A DNA stretch of 10,043 bases from Clostridiales bacterium (GCA_031271275.1 JAISWA010000048.1:1-10043); one strand, 5' to 3'; positions 1 through 7,131 are shown, counted from the stretch's first letter. Notes: generated by a model from the sequence alone, not told the origin. A program made the numbers and translations.

Positions 1-657
1 CACCATGCCTTCCATAACGGGGTCGTTGGAAACGCGCAGCTTCATCCCCGCCAGGTCTTCCACGGTGCTGACCGGAGTGTTGGTGAAGAAATGGCGGAAG
101 CCTTCCTCACCGTAGAACAACCCGCGCACGCCGAGGCCCAAATCAACGGGCTCGTTCAAAAAGTCCGGCGCCATGTCGCTGTTGGCAAAGTTCCAGAAAT
201 GTTCGCGGTTGGCGAATGTAAAGGGAATGGAAAGCAGTTTGGATTTGTTCGCGCCGTAACTGGTAAGGGCGAAAGCGGAAATCCGCGACATATGTATCGT
301 GTCGCCGCCCCCGAGCATGGCGTCAAGCACGTCGTTCTCGGAACCGAGCACACCCGACGCTTGAATGTCGATGGTGACGGAACCGCCGGTAAGCTCCTCT
401 ACTTTGTCTTTAAACGCGGTACCCGTGCGCCCCACGATGGTTTCAAGGGGGTTGACCTCCGCGTACACGAGGGTGACTTTGGGGTCGCTTGCCGCGGCGG
501 TGGTAGCTGCCGTTGCGGCTTCCGTGGTCGCGGCGGTAGTGGCTTGCGTGGTTGCGGCGGTAGTGGCTTGCGTAGTGGCGGGGGCCGCCGTATTGCCGCA
601 CGCGGCAAGACCGAATGCCAATACGAAAACCGTTACCATTGCTAAAATTTTTTTCAT
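1..657 (-). CDS. TRAP transporter substrate-binding lipoprotein, DctP family (3' end outside window)
   Basis: This is the extracytoplasmic solute receptor of a tripartite ATP-independent periplasmic (TRAP) transporter. It captures a small, usually carboxylate, ligand and hands it to the DctQ/DctM membrane subunits, which are not in view. The 219 visible residues start at an ATG with an AGGAG ribosome site 8 bases upstream. Residues 1-20 are a lipoprotein signal (MKKI..., lipobox LAAC), so Cys20 would be lipidated and the protein anchored outside the membrane. Residues 25-57 form a Thr/Ala-rich flexible linker. The DctP fold starts near residue 60, with family hallmarks such as VYAEVNPLE, a GVLGSENDVLDAM segment and the GMKLRV strand. 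Arg208 in that strand is the likely carboxylate-binding arginine. Family members have about 320-360 residues, so roughly a third is missing beyond the left edge. Ligand specificity cannot be read. The family call is firm. Confidence 0.93.
   Translation of the reverse strand, partial: MKKILAMVTVFVLAFGLAACGNTAAPATTQATTAATTQATTAATTEAATAATTAAASDPKVTLVYAEVNPLETIVGRTGTAFKDKVEELTGGSVTIDIQASGVLGSENDVLDAMLGGGDTIHMSRISAFALTSYGANKSKLLSIPFTFANREHFWNFANSDMAPDFLNEPVDLGLGVRGLFYGEEGFRHFFTNTPVSTVEDLAGMKLRVSNDPVMEGMV
505..576 (-). repeat. 24-bp coding tandem repeat in the lipoprotein linker
   Basis: Three 24-bp units encode residues 28-51 of the TRAP receptor. The first two (TTQATTAA each) differ at only two silent bases; the third has diverged (TTEAATAA). 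A further TTAAA follows. The segment encodes the disordered tether between the lipid anchor and the binding domain, where length changes by replication slippage would be tolerated. Confidence 0.75.
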
Positions 658-665
658 TCTCACTG

Positions 666-670
666 CTCCT
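666..670 (-). promoter_or_regulatory. Ribosome binding site of the TRAP receptor gene
   Basis: AGGAG lies 8 bases before the ATG at 657-655. It fixes the start that gives a canonical lipoprotein signal. Confidence 0.75.
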
Positions 671-727
671 TTAATTTTATTGCGACGCTTTTATCGCGCA
701 CTTTAAAAAAGGCGTAGTCGCTGCTAA

Positions 728-756
728 AATATAACATCGCTAAATGCGCCGGTCAA
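728..756 (-). promoter_or_regulatory. Sigma-A-type promoter of the TRAP receptor gene
   Basis: On the minus strand, TTGACC (756-751) and TATATT (733-728) are separated by exactly 17 bases. Each hexamer differs from consensus at one position. Transcription would start near 721, giving a leader of about 64 bases. The promoter sits in the intergenic region shared with the divergent YcxB-like gene. Confidence 0.75.
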
Positions 757-842
757 CCAAAATAATTGTAGATATTTACTAAAAATCTTATTCGGCGCGC
801 CATGCGTTTAGTCTAAAAATAATATCAAGGGGCGGCATACAA

Positions 843-1376
843 ATGGAAAGTACCGGGATAATAATCAAATCAAGGATAGGGGTAAAGATTTTCAAACGTT
901 TTGCCATTTTCGACGGTTTTTTTGTTAAAAAATTCTGGAGGTCACCGCTGATTTTTTTTCTGATTATGGCAGTCGCGGCAACCGTTTGCTTTACCCAACA
1001 GGGACGCTCGGACCAGGCGGCCATGCTCGGTACGCTGCTGCTCGGGGTCGGTATCGGGCTTCCCGCCGCGTATGTGTTTTCCTTTTTCGGCAACATAACC
1101 GCGCAGGTGAAAAAATACGGGCTGATTATCCCCCGGGAGTTCTATACGCTTAAACTGACCCGCGAACCGGACGGCATCGCGGTTTCGCAGCCGGGCGGCG
1201 CGAGCGCCCGTTACAAATGGGCGGAGGTTTACGGCGCGTACCGCAGAAAGGGCTGCGTGTATCTTTACATCGTAAAAAACAAAGCCTTCCTGCTGCCGGA
1301 GGGGCAAGCGGAAGGCGGGGAAGATTTTTGGCCGTTTTTATCTGAAATGATACCGCCGGGGAAACTGCATATTTAA
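843..1376 (+). CDS. Small membrane protein with a YcxB-like C-terminal domain
   Basis: This 177-residue protein has two predicted membrane helices (about residues 33-51 and 60-82) joined by a short polar loop. A cytoplasmic-type domain of about 95 residues follows. Residues 124-154 (YKWAEVYGAYRRKGCVYLYI, then KNKAFLLPEG) match the pattern of the YcxB-like family: a Trp-containing strand, a YLY strand, then a basic N-x-A-F-x-x-P strand. The biochemical role of that family is unknown. The ATG at 843 has AAGGGG at 827-832, 10 bases upstream, an acceptable if long spacing. No clear promoter is visible; TTGTAG (766-771), 17 bases, then TATTCG is a weak candidate. The gene is divergent from the TRAP receptor, and its stop codon overlaps that of the convergent gene at 1373. 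The domain call rests on pattern memory, not a search. Confidence 0.75.
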   Translation: MESTGIIIKSRIGVKIFKRFAIFDGFFVKKFWRSPLIFFLIMAVAATVCFTQQGRSDQAAMLGTLLLGVGIGLPAAYVFSFFGNITAQVKKYGLIIPREFYTLKLTREPDGIAVSQPGGASARYKWAEVYGAYRRKGCVYLYIVKNKAFLLPEGQAEGGEDFWPFLSEMIPPGKLHI

Positions 1377-3676
1377 CAAACGCACTGCCTTTTTGTATTC
1401 ATCAGCGCCATTATTAACAGAAAGAATTGCAAATCCTCACTGGGCGGTTCGGGGTAAGGTTCCGCCGGCAAATCGCCATAATCTTCGTAATAATCTTCTT
1501 CGTACCCGTCGGACGGCGCGCAGCCGCAACCGCCGGTTTCGTCATCATAATCCGCGTACTGTTCCCCGTCCCGGGACGGGGCGAACACCTCCGCCGTCCG
1601 CTCCGCCGCGCTTACCGCGGTGGCGCCGCATTCTCGCATCATGCGGTTCCAAGTGGATTCCCCGACGATTCCGTCCTGTTTCAGCCCGAATACTTTTTGG
1701 AAGGCGGCGACCGCGCCCCGCGTTCCGTTCCCGTATTCGCCGTCCGGCGTAAGCTTGGGGATGGACGGGTAGCGGTTGGAAAGGTTGTTAAGGCAGCGCT
1801 GAATCTGCCGCACGTAGCCGCCGGAGGAGCCTGCGCCGATTAAATAGCCCGGGTACGCGGGCAGAACCGTCCCGCCGGAATTTTGGCATTCCGCCATAAT
1901 TTTCCGCCAGGTGGCGGGACCTACGAGACTGTCGGCGGCAAGGCCGAACAGTTGTTGGAATATCTTTACCGCGTTGGCGGTTCCGTTCCCGAATTTTCCG
2001 TCCTCGGTGAGTTTCGGCAGGGTCGGGTAGCGGCTTGAAACGCGGTTAAGGCAGCGTTGGATTTGCCTTACCGCTTCGCCGGAGGTACCGTTGCGCAAAA
2101 CATAGCCGGGGTACGGCGGAACCGAAGCGCCCGGGCTGTTAAGCAGGTTGTCGTCTTTGAGCTTCCAGTAAATTTCGTAGAGCTTCCGCCACGTTCCCGC
2201 GCCGACTACGCCGTCTTGCGTCAATCGGAACGCTTTTTGAAAATCCACTACGGAATTATAGGTTTCCCGGTCAAAATTATAGTCCTGGAGGGTGGGGCGC
2301 ACTTCCGGGTAAAAATCGCCGATTACGTTGAGCACATATTGCAGCTTCCCCACCGGCTCCCCCCTTGAGCCTTCCTGTATAACGCTCGCGGGCGGCGTGC
2401 GCGAAACCCCGATCACTTCGCCTTCGCTGGCCAGCTGCGCCAGTTTTTTTACCGCGAAATACGCGTAGGAAATGTTGTACCAGGTCGCCCTGTCCACGTT
2501 GCCGGAAGTGTCGGACGTGGAAAGGCTCCAGTTTGCCGCTTTTTTGAACGCCTTGACCGCCGCGGAAGTTTTCGGCCCGAAGTAACCGTCCGCCTCGGGT
2601 ATCTGCGGAATACTCGGGTAATTGACCCGTATGCGGTTCAAATAATTTTGAACGGCTCTGACGGGCGCGCCGTTGGAACCTTCTTTAAGGTAGCCGGGGT
2701 AGGATTCTTCCACGTCGCCGATGTTGTAGGTTTCCGTCAGCTCAATGTCCGCGCCGTAATAATATTGCAGGATTTGCAGCGGCGTTTTACCCTGCTGCGC
2801 CAACGTCACCGTACCCCATTGCTTCATACCGGGGCAGTCGGCTTTGATTCCGTCGCAGTATTCCGTGAAATACGGCTCCTTATGCCCGGCGCGGCGCGCA
2901 TAGATGTTAAACACCTCGTCCACTATGGCGGAAATGCCGGGGGCGACTTCCCCCTGGTACACAAAATTCTGGTCGTTCCACGTACTGCTCGTAATGTCGA
3001 AGGGGTACCCCTGGCTGCGGTAAAATTCCGTATAAACCCGGTTGAGCGCCAGGGAAATTTGCGCGTAAATATTCGCCTCGATGGCGTTTCTCGGCCAGGT
3101 GGGGAAAATCTCGTGGGTGCATACGTTTTTAATATAATGCTTGAATTCCACGGTAACGTTGGAGACCCGCTCGTCCGGCCTGCCCAGATGGACGACGATG
3201 TAATGGGGCACGACCACATTGGGCAATATCCGCGGCTGTACCGCGTCCGGTTCGTCGTGGGGCTGCCGCCTTTCGCCGCCGATGACCAACGCGTGTTCGG
3301 GCAGACGCGCTTCGTCGTCGGGTTCCGCCGTTGCCCGGGGGGCGCCGATAATATCCTGGGCTGTCTCGGGCGTCATGTTCACCGGAAGCATCATGTTGAC
3401 GGTGTCCATAACCATGACATTATAAATTCGCTTCGCGGTAAACCCCTGGGCTATGATTTCCACATCGCAGCGGGCATAGGGCTCGCCCGCGTAATGGGGG
3501 TCGAGGGTCGCTTCCTTGTCCGGCGCGGCAATCGCCGCCGGTTCCGTCAAACCGTTGGCGTCGGCGGTCAGCTCGTACAATTTATTCCCGTTTTGAGAAA
3601 CAGTAACCTTGGCGTCAGCCACCGGCAGCGCGTTGTTCGCGGCGGCGATTGTCACTTGCAAATAACCTGTTCCCAT
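1373..3676 (-). CDS. SpoIID/LytB-domain protein with four peptidoglycan-binding repeats
   Basis: The product has 767 residues. Residues 1-100 form a beta-sandwich, carboxypeptidase-regulatory-like domain (MGTGYLQV... with an NGLT turn). Residues 157-312 resemble SpoIID/LytB: CTHEIFPTWP (Glu189 aligns with the catalytic Glu region of SpoIID) and GMKQWGTVTLAQQG, the closing family signature. Four PG_binding_1 repeats follow at about 326-400, 432-499, 524-595 and 608-681, the last two nearly duplicates. The tail is acidic and Tyr-rich, with GGCGC, a hydrophobic stretch (750-759) and terminal CVC. SpoIID proteins are lytic transglycosylases that process peptidoglycan at engulfment, and the repeats would hold the enzyme on glycan. 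No signal peptide is seen, so a mother-cell product deposited on the forespore is one possibility (inference). I chose the ATG at 3676, six bases after GGGGAG. The ATG at 3682 abuts that site and would add two residues. The role is inferred from domains. Confidence 0.88.
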   Translation of the reverse strand: MGTGYLQVTIAAANNALPVADAKVTVSQNGNKLYELTADANGLTEPAAIAAPDKEATLDPHYAGEPYARCDVEIIAQGFTAKRIYNVMVMDTVNMMLPVNMTPETAQDIIGAPRATAEPDDEARLPEHALVIGGERRQPHDEPDAVQPRILPNVVVPHYIVVHLGRPDERVSNVTVEFKHYIKNVCTHEIFPTWPRNAIEANIYAQISLALNRVYTEFYRSQGYPFDITSSTWNDQNFVYQGEVAPGISAIVDEVFNIYARRAGHKEPYFTEYCDGIKADCPGMKQWGTVTLAQQGKTPLQILQYYYGADIELTETYNIGDVEESYPGYLKEGSNGAPVRAVQNYLNRIRVNYPSIPQIPEADGYFGPKTSAAVKAFKKAANWSLSTSDTSGNVDRATWYNISYAYFAVKKLAQLASEGEVIGVSRTPPASVIQEGSRGEPVGKLQYVLNVIGDFYPEVRPTLQDYNFDRETYNSVVDFQKAFRLTQDGVVGAGTWRKLYEIYWKLKDDNLLNSPGASVPPYPGYVLRNGTSGEAVRQIQRCLNRVSSRYPTLPKLTEDGKFGNGTANAVKIFQQLFGLAADSLVGPATWRKIMAECQNSGGTVLPAYPGYLIGAGSSGGYVRQIQRCLNNLSNRYPSIPKLTPDGEYGNGTRGAVAAFQKVFGLKQDGIVGESTWNRMMRECGATAVSAAERTAEVFAPSRDGEQYADYDDETGGCGCAPSDGYEEDYYEDYGDLPAEPYPEPPSEDLQFFLLIMALMNTKRQCVC

Positions 3677-3682
3677 GCACAT

Positions 3683-3688
3683 CTCCCC
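3683..3688 (-). promoter_or_regulatory. Ribosome binding site that decides the start of the SpoIID-domain gene
   Basis: GGGGAG directly touches the first ATG (3682-3680), which leaves no room for initiation there. It is 6 bases from the second ATG (3676-3674), so translation should begin with MGTGYLQV. Confidence 0.7.
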
Positions 3689-3699
3689 AGACTTTTTGC

Positions 3700-3728
3700 T
3701 GTATAGTATGTTCCTTGAAGTTTGTCTT
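3700..3728 (-). promoter_or_regulatory. Candidate promoter of the SpoIID-domain gene
   Basis: On the minus strand, AAGACA (3728-3723) and TATACA (3705-3700) are 17 bases apart, each matching 4 of 6 sigma-A consensus bases. The overlapping heptamer CATACTA (3710-3704) also matches the -10 pattern known for forespore sigma factors such as sigma-G (CATWHTA). No matching -35 element for that class is evident. Either reading is possible. Confidence 0.35.
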
Positions 3729-3750
3729 GTGAAAGCGAACCGCGCGGCGA

Positions 3751-3779
3751 TTGAACCGGGCGGCGCAAAAAGGTATACT
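3751..3779 (+). promoter_or_regulatory. Sigma-A-type promoter of uvrB
   Basis: TTGAAC (3751-3756) and TATACT (3774-3779) are separated by exactly 17 bases and are close to consensus. Transcription would start near 3786, just ahead of the AAGGGGG ribosome site at 3792-3798, leaving a very short leader. No LexA-type operator was recognised around it. Confidence 0.75.
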
Positions 3780-3803
3780 GCCCATGTTTTGAAGGGGGTT
3801 CTT

Positions 3804-5780
3804 ATGCCGAAATTTCAAATCGTGTCCGATTTTCAGCCCACCGGCGACCAACCGGAGGCTATCGCGGCGTTGGCGGAGGGCTTCCGCGAAGGGAAAAAAT
3901 TTCAAACCCTGCTCGGCGTTACGGGTTCCGGCAAAACGTTCACCATGGCGCACATCATTCAGGCGCTTCAGCGCCCCACCTTGGTGATGGCGCACAACAA
4001 GACCCTCGCCGCCCAGCTTTACAGCGAGTTTAAGGAATTTTTCCCCCGCAACGCCGTGGAATATTTCGTCAGCTATTACGATTACTATCAGCCGGAAGCC
4101 TACGTGCCTTCCACGGATACTTTTATCGAGAAGGATTCCTCCATCAACGAGGAGATTGACCGGCTCAGGCATTCGGCGACTAGCGCGCTGTTTGAGCGGC
4201 GGGACGTGATTATCATCGCCAGTGTCTCGTGTATCTACGGCCTCGGCGACCCCCAGGAATACCGGGATTTGATGCTTTCCCTCCGGGTGGGGATGCAGCG
4301 GGACCGGGACGATATTTTGCGCAAGTTGGTGGCGATACAGTACAACCGCAACGATTTGAACTTTACCCGGGGTACCTTCCGCGTGCGGGGCGACGTGTTG
4401 GAAATCTTCCTCGCCAACTCGGCGGAGGCAGCGATACGGGTGGAATTTTTCGGCGACGAGATAGAGCGCATTTCCGAAGTCCACGCCCTTACCGGCGAGG
4501 TGTTGGCGCAGCGGAGCCATATTGTCATCTTCCCCGCGTCCCATTACGTGACCGGCGAGGAGAAAATGGAAGTCGCCATCGAGCGCATCGAGGCGGAGCT
4601 TAAAGAACAGATAGCGCGTTTAAAGTCGCAGGACAAGCTGTTGGAAGCCCAACGGATTTTGCAGCGCACCAAATACGACGTGGAAATGATGCGGGAAATC
4701 GGCTTCTGCTCGGGCATAGAGAATTATTCCGTACACCTTTCGGGCCGGGAACCGGGCAGTACCCCCTACACGCTGATGGATTATTTCCCCAAAGATTTTT
4801 TAATCATCTCCGACGAGTCCCATGTGACCATCCCGCAAGTGCGGGGCATGTACGAGGGCGACCGCTCCCGCAAGACCACGTTGGTGGATTTCGGCTTCCG
4901 GCTGCCTTCCGCGTTGGACAACCGCCCGCTGATGTTCCATGAGTTTGAAGGCAAAATCAACCAACTTTTATTCGTTTCCGCCACCCCTTCCAAGTACGAG
5001 CAGGCGCATTCCGAGCGGGAGGTGGAGCAGATTATACGACCCACCGGTCTGCTTGACCCGGTGGTGGAAGTGCGGCCCGTAAAGGGGCAGATCGACGATT
5101 TAATCGGCGAAATAAACGCGGTGACGGAGCGCCGCCAAAAAGTGTTGGTTACGACGCTCACCAAAAAAATGGCGGAGGATTTGACCACCTATTTAAAGGA
5201 CGCGGGGATTCGCGTCCGGTATTTGCATTCCGATATCGTGACCCTTGAGCGTTTGGAAATTATCCGCGACCTGCGCATGGACGTGTTCGACGTGTTGGTG
5301 GGCATCAACCTGCTGCGGGAGGGGTTGGACATACCGGAATGCGCGTTGGTCGCCATCATCGACGCGGACAAGGAAGGGTTTCTGCGCTCCGAAACCTCGC
5401 TGATACAGACCATCGGCCGCGCCGCGCGGAATGTGGACGGCAAAGTGGTGATGTACGCGGACGTAATGACCGACTCCATGCGCAGAGCCATTTCGGAAAC
5501 AAACCGGAGGCGCAGTATTCAGGAGGAATACAACACCCTCCATCATATTACGCCCAAGTCCATCGTGAAAAAGGTACGGGACAAAATACAGCTTACCGCC
5601 GCCGCGGAAGAAAAACCCGACGCGAAACTGGCGAAAGACCCCGAGTCTATGAGCCGGGACGAAATCGTGGCCGCCATTAAAAAATTGGAAAAAGGAATGC
5701 GCCAGGCCGCGTCGGAGTTGGAATTCGAGCGGGCGGCGATGATACGCGACCAAATTACGGGGATGAAAAAATATTTATAG
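3804..5780 (+). CDS. uvrB: UvrABC excinuclease subunit B
   Basis: UvrB is the damage-verifying, helicase-like subunit of nucleotide excision repair. It is loaded on DNA by UvrA and then recruits UvrC for dual incision. The 658-residue length is typical. Visible features in order are Walker A GVTGSGKT (38-45); the DNA-strand-clamping beta-hairpin with its tyrosines (YYDYYQPEAY, 91-100); Walker B DESH (337-340); helicase motif V region (GINLLREGLDIP, 500-511); motif VI QTIGRAARN (535-543); and a C-terminal UVR domain (about 620-655) that binds UvrC. All key residues appear intact. The ATG at 3804 is chosen because AAGGGGG lies 5 bases upstream and the protein then opens MPKFQIVSDFQPTGDQP, as in other UvrB proteins. 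An open frame extends upstream to about 3675 but lacks the family's sequence. No uvrA is adjacent. No terminator separates it from the tRNA gene downstream. Confidence 0.98.
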   Translation: MPKFQIVSDFQPTGDQPEAIAALAEGFREGKKFQTLLGVTGSGKTFTMAHIIQALQRPTLVMAHNKTLAAQLYSEFKEFFPRNAVEYFVSYYDYYQPEAYVPSTDTFIEKDSSINEEIDRLRHSATSALFERRDVIIIASVSCIYGLGDPQEYRDLMLSLRVGMQRDRDDILRKLVAIQYNRNDLNFTRGTFRVRGDVLEIFLANSAEAAIRVEFFGDEIERISEVHALTGEVLAQRSHIVIFPASHYVTGEEKMEVAIERIEAELKEQIARLKSQDKLLEAQRILQRTKYDVEMMREIGFCSGIENYSVHLSGREPGSTPYTLMDYFPKDFLIISDESHVTIPQVRGMYEGDRSRKTTLVDFGFRLPSALDNRPLMFHEFEGKINQLLFVSATPSKYEQAHSEREVEQIIRPTGLLDPVVEVRPVKGQIDDLIGEINAVTERRQKVLVTTLTKKMAEDLTTYLKDAGIRVRYLHSDIVTLERLEIIRDLRMDVFDVLVGINLLREGLDIPECALVAIIDADKEGFLRSETSLIQTIGRAARNVDGKVVMYADVMTDSMRRAISETNRRRSIQEEYNTLHHITPKSIVKKVRDKIQLTAAAEEKPDAKLAKDPESMSRDEIVAAIKKLEKGMRQAASELEFERAAMIRDQITGMKKYL

Positions 5781-5815
5781 AAAACAGTATTCATCAATAG
5801 GCTTCGCCGCGCCGA

Positions 5816-5821
5816 TATACT
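5816..5821 (+). promoter_or_regulatory. Possible -10 element for tRNA-Leu
   Basis: TATACT lies 21 bases before the tRNA 5' end, a suitable distance for a tRNA promoter. No convincing -35 hexamer is present 16-18 bases upstream, so read-through from uvrB may also supply the transcript. Confidence 0.35.
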
Positions 5822-5842
5822 GACGAAAACAGGTTCAAACAA

Positions 5843-5922
5843 GCCCCTGTGGCGGAATTGGCAGACGCGCCAGATTTAGGTTCTGGTGGGAAACCGTGCA
5901 GGTTCAAATCCTGTCGGGGGCA
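5843..5922 (+). tRNA. tRNA-Leu, anticodon UAG
   Basis: The 80-base sequence folds as a class II tRNA. The acceptor GCCCCTG (5843-5849) pairs with CGGGGGC (5915-5921, one U-G pair), and A5922 is the discriminator base, as expected for tRNA-Leu. The D region is GTGGCGGAATTGGCAGACGC. The anticodon stem CCAGA/TCTGG encloses the loop TTTAGGT, with anticodon TAG at 5877-5879. A variable arm with TGGGAAACC follows. The T stem-loop GCAGG-TTCAAAT-CCTGT carries the invariant TTC. The CCA end is not encoded (GAA follows), so it must be added after transcription. The tRNA reads CUA and, by wobble, other CUN leucine codons. Confidence 0.97.
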
Positions 5923-5939
5923 GAAAAGGCTTACATTGC

Positions 5940-5972
5940 GGACTTTCCGAGCATTCGGAAGGTCCTTTTTTT
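5940..5972 (+). terminator. Intrinsic terminator after tRNA-Leu
   Basis: GGACTTTCCGA (5940-5950) pairs with TCGGAAGGTCC (5955-5965) over 11 bp with one G-U pair. A GCAT loop separates the arms and seven T residues (5966-5972) follow. It would end the tRNA transcript and any read-through from uvrB. Confidence 0.9.
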
Positions 5973-5976
5973 GCGC

Positions 5977-5998
5977 TGTCCACGGTTTTGTCCACGGT
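5977..5998 (+). repeat. Two direct copies of TGTCCACGGT
   Basis: The decamer TGTCCACGGT occurs at 5977-5986 and again at 5989-5998, a 12-base period, between the tRNA terminator and the manA promoter. The function is unknown. It resembles a DnaA box only poorly. Confidence 0.5.
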
Positions 5999-6043
5999 GA
6001 TTTTTTTTAAACTTTCATTAAAGTCCGTGCGCTAATTTTAGGG

Positions 6044-6049
6044 TATAAT
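6044..6049 (+). promoter_or_regulatory. manA: -10 element of the manA promoter
   Basis: TATAAT is a perfect -10 hexamer placed 29 bases before the manA start. The -35 region is weak: 17 bases upstream reads AAGTCC. Predicted transcription start is near 6056. Confidence 0.6.
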
Positions 6050-6078
6050 CACGCCATTACAAAGCGGAGGTGTAAGGC

Positions 6079-7131
6079 ATGCTTTATCCTTTACTGTTCA
6101 AACCGGTTTATAAAGAAATGATTTGGGGCGGTTCCAAATTGCGCGACCATTACGGGCGTGAAATCCCGTCGGGGCATACCGGGGAAAGCTGGGACATCAC
6201 TTGCAGGCGGGAGGAAATGGGCGTAATCGAAAACGGCGCCGACGCGGGTATGACTTTCGCCGACTGGATTGGCAGAGAAAAAAGCGAAGCGCTTGGGACG
6301 CGGTGTACGACCTCAGCCGAAAATTTCCCGTTACTGATTAAAATTATTGACGCGCAGGACAATTTATCCGTACAGGTCCACCCGGACGACGGGTACGAAT
6401 ACGGCGTCGCGGGCAAAAACGAGCTCTGGTACATCATGGAACCCCCGAAGGACGGGGAGTTGATTGTGGGGCTTAAAGACGGCGTGACCCGGGAAGCCTT
6501 TGAGCGCGCGATAAATTCCGGCGAGGCGGAGGCGTTGCTGTACCGGCTTCCCGTAAAAAGCGGGGATATTGTGAACATACCTGCCGGGCTTGTGCACGCG
6601 CTGACAAAAGGGACCGTGGTTGCGGAAATCCAACAGAATTCCAACATCACCTACCGCATGTTCGACTATAATCGCGTGGGAGCCGACGGTAAACCGCGCG
6701 AGCTGCACATTGCGCGCGCGCTTGCCGTGACGGATTTCGCGCGGCGCATCCCCAGGAAAACGGCGGAAGGGCTCGGCATAAAAAAAGACGGGGCGCGCCT
6801 GAGCTATGTCGCGGCAAACCGTCATTTCGCTGTGGTTAAATACCAATTGGATTCCTCGTCCGTAGAAAACGCGGACCCTTCCGCGTTTTGCGTGTTTACT
6901 TGCGTTAAGGGCGAGGCGAGCGTTATTTCAAACGGCGGCTCGATTAAAACGGAAATTCCCCTGAGCCGTTCCGTTTTAATACCCGCGCATCTCGGTAAAT
7001 ATGAACTGCGCGGAAACGGGGTGTTGGTCAAAAGCTTTGTTCCCGATATTGAAAACGACTTTATGAAGCCTTTGCGCGAAGCGGGTTACGCGGACACCAT
7101 AATCCGCGAACATACGGCGATTTATGTCTGA
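6079..7131 (+). CDS. manA: Mannose-6-phosphate isomerase, class I
   Basis: The enzyme interconverts mannose-6-phosphate and fructose-6-phosphate in the cytoplasm, linking mannose use and GDP-mannose supply to glycolysis. It has 350 residues, slightly longer than the roughly 315 of the short Bacillus-type enzymes. Cupin-fold hallmarks are GESWDI (35-40), LSVQVHPDD (96-104), GKNELWYIM (112-120), IPAGLVHAL (167-175) and EIQQNSNITYRMFDYNRVG (183-201). His101, Glu115 and His173 are the expected zinc ligands, with Gln99 nearby, and all are intact. A smaller second cupin-like region fills the C-terminus. GGAGG (6066-6070) lies 8 bases before the ATG, and a perfect TATAAT precedes it. The gene appears monocistronic, because the next gene has its own -10 element; there is no clear terminator between them. 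Neither neighbour is a sugar transporter, so the context does not refine the role. Confidence 0.95.
   Translation: MLYPLLFKPVYKEMIWGGSKLRDHYGREIPSGHTGESWDITCRREEMGVIENGADAGMTFADWIGREKSEALGTRCTTSAENFPLLIKIIDAQDNLSVQVHPDDGYEYGVAGKNELWYIMEPPKDGELIVGLKDGVTREAFERAINSGEAEALLYRLPVKSGDIVNIPAGLVHALTKGTVVAEIQQNSNITYRMFDYNRVGADGKPRELHIARALAVTDFARRIPRKTAEGLGIKKDGARLSYVAANRHFAVVKYQLDSSSVENADPSAFCVFTCVKGEASVISNGGSIKTEIPLSRSVLIPAHLGKYELRGNGVLVKSFVPDIENDFMKPLREAGYADTIIREHTAIYV

Noticed and set aside
91..645. Plus-strand open frame ending in Gly/Arg-rich repeats
   Set aside because: The repeats are the antisense of the Thr/Ala tether of the TRAP lipoprotein, whose frame is complete with lipobox and promoter.
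2648..3706. Long plus-strand open frame (352 codons) opposite the SpoIID-domain gene
   Set aside because: It is antisense to a gene with clear SpoIID and peptidoglycan-binding motifs. Its own translation shows no recognisable domain, and the high GC explains the lack of stops.
3675..3803. N-terminal extension of uvrB to an upstream ATG
   Set aside because: The extension would include the uvrB promoter and lacks family sequence. The ATG at 3804 has a strong ribosome site and the usual UvrB N-terminus.
3615..4544. Minus-strand open frame of 309 codons opposite uvrB
   Set aside because: It runs antisense through the best conserved part of uvrB and across the divergent promoters; no family features are present.
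5977..5998. DnaA boxes or replication origin
   Set aside because: TTGTCCACG differs from the DnaA box consensus at two positions, only one copy has this form, and no dnaA, dnaN or AT-rich unwinding context is nearby.
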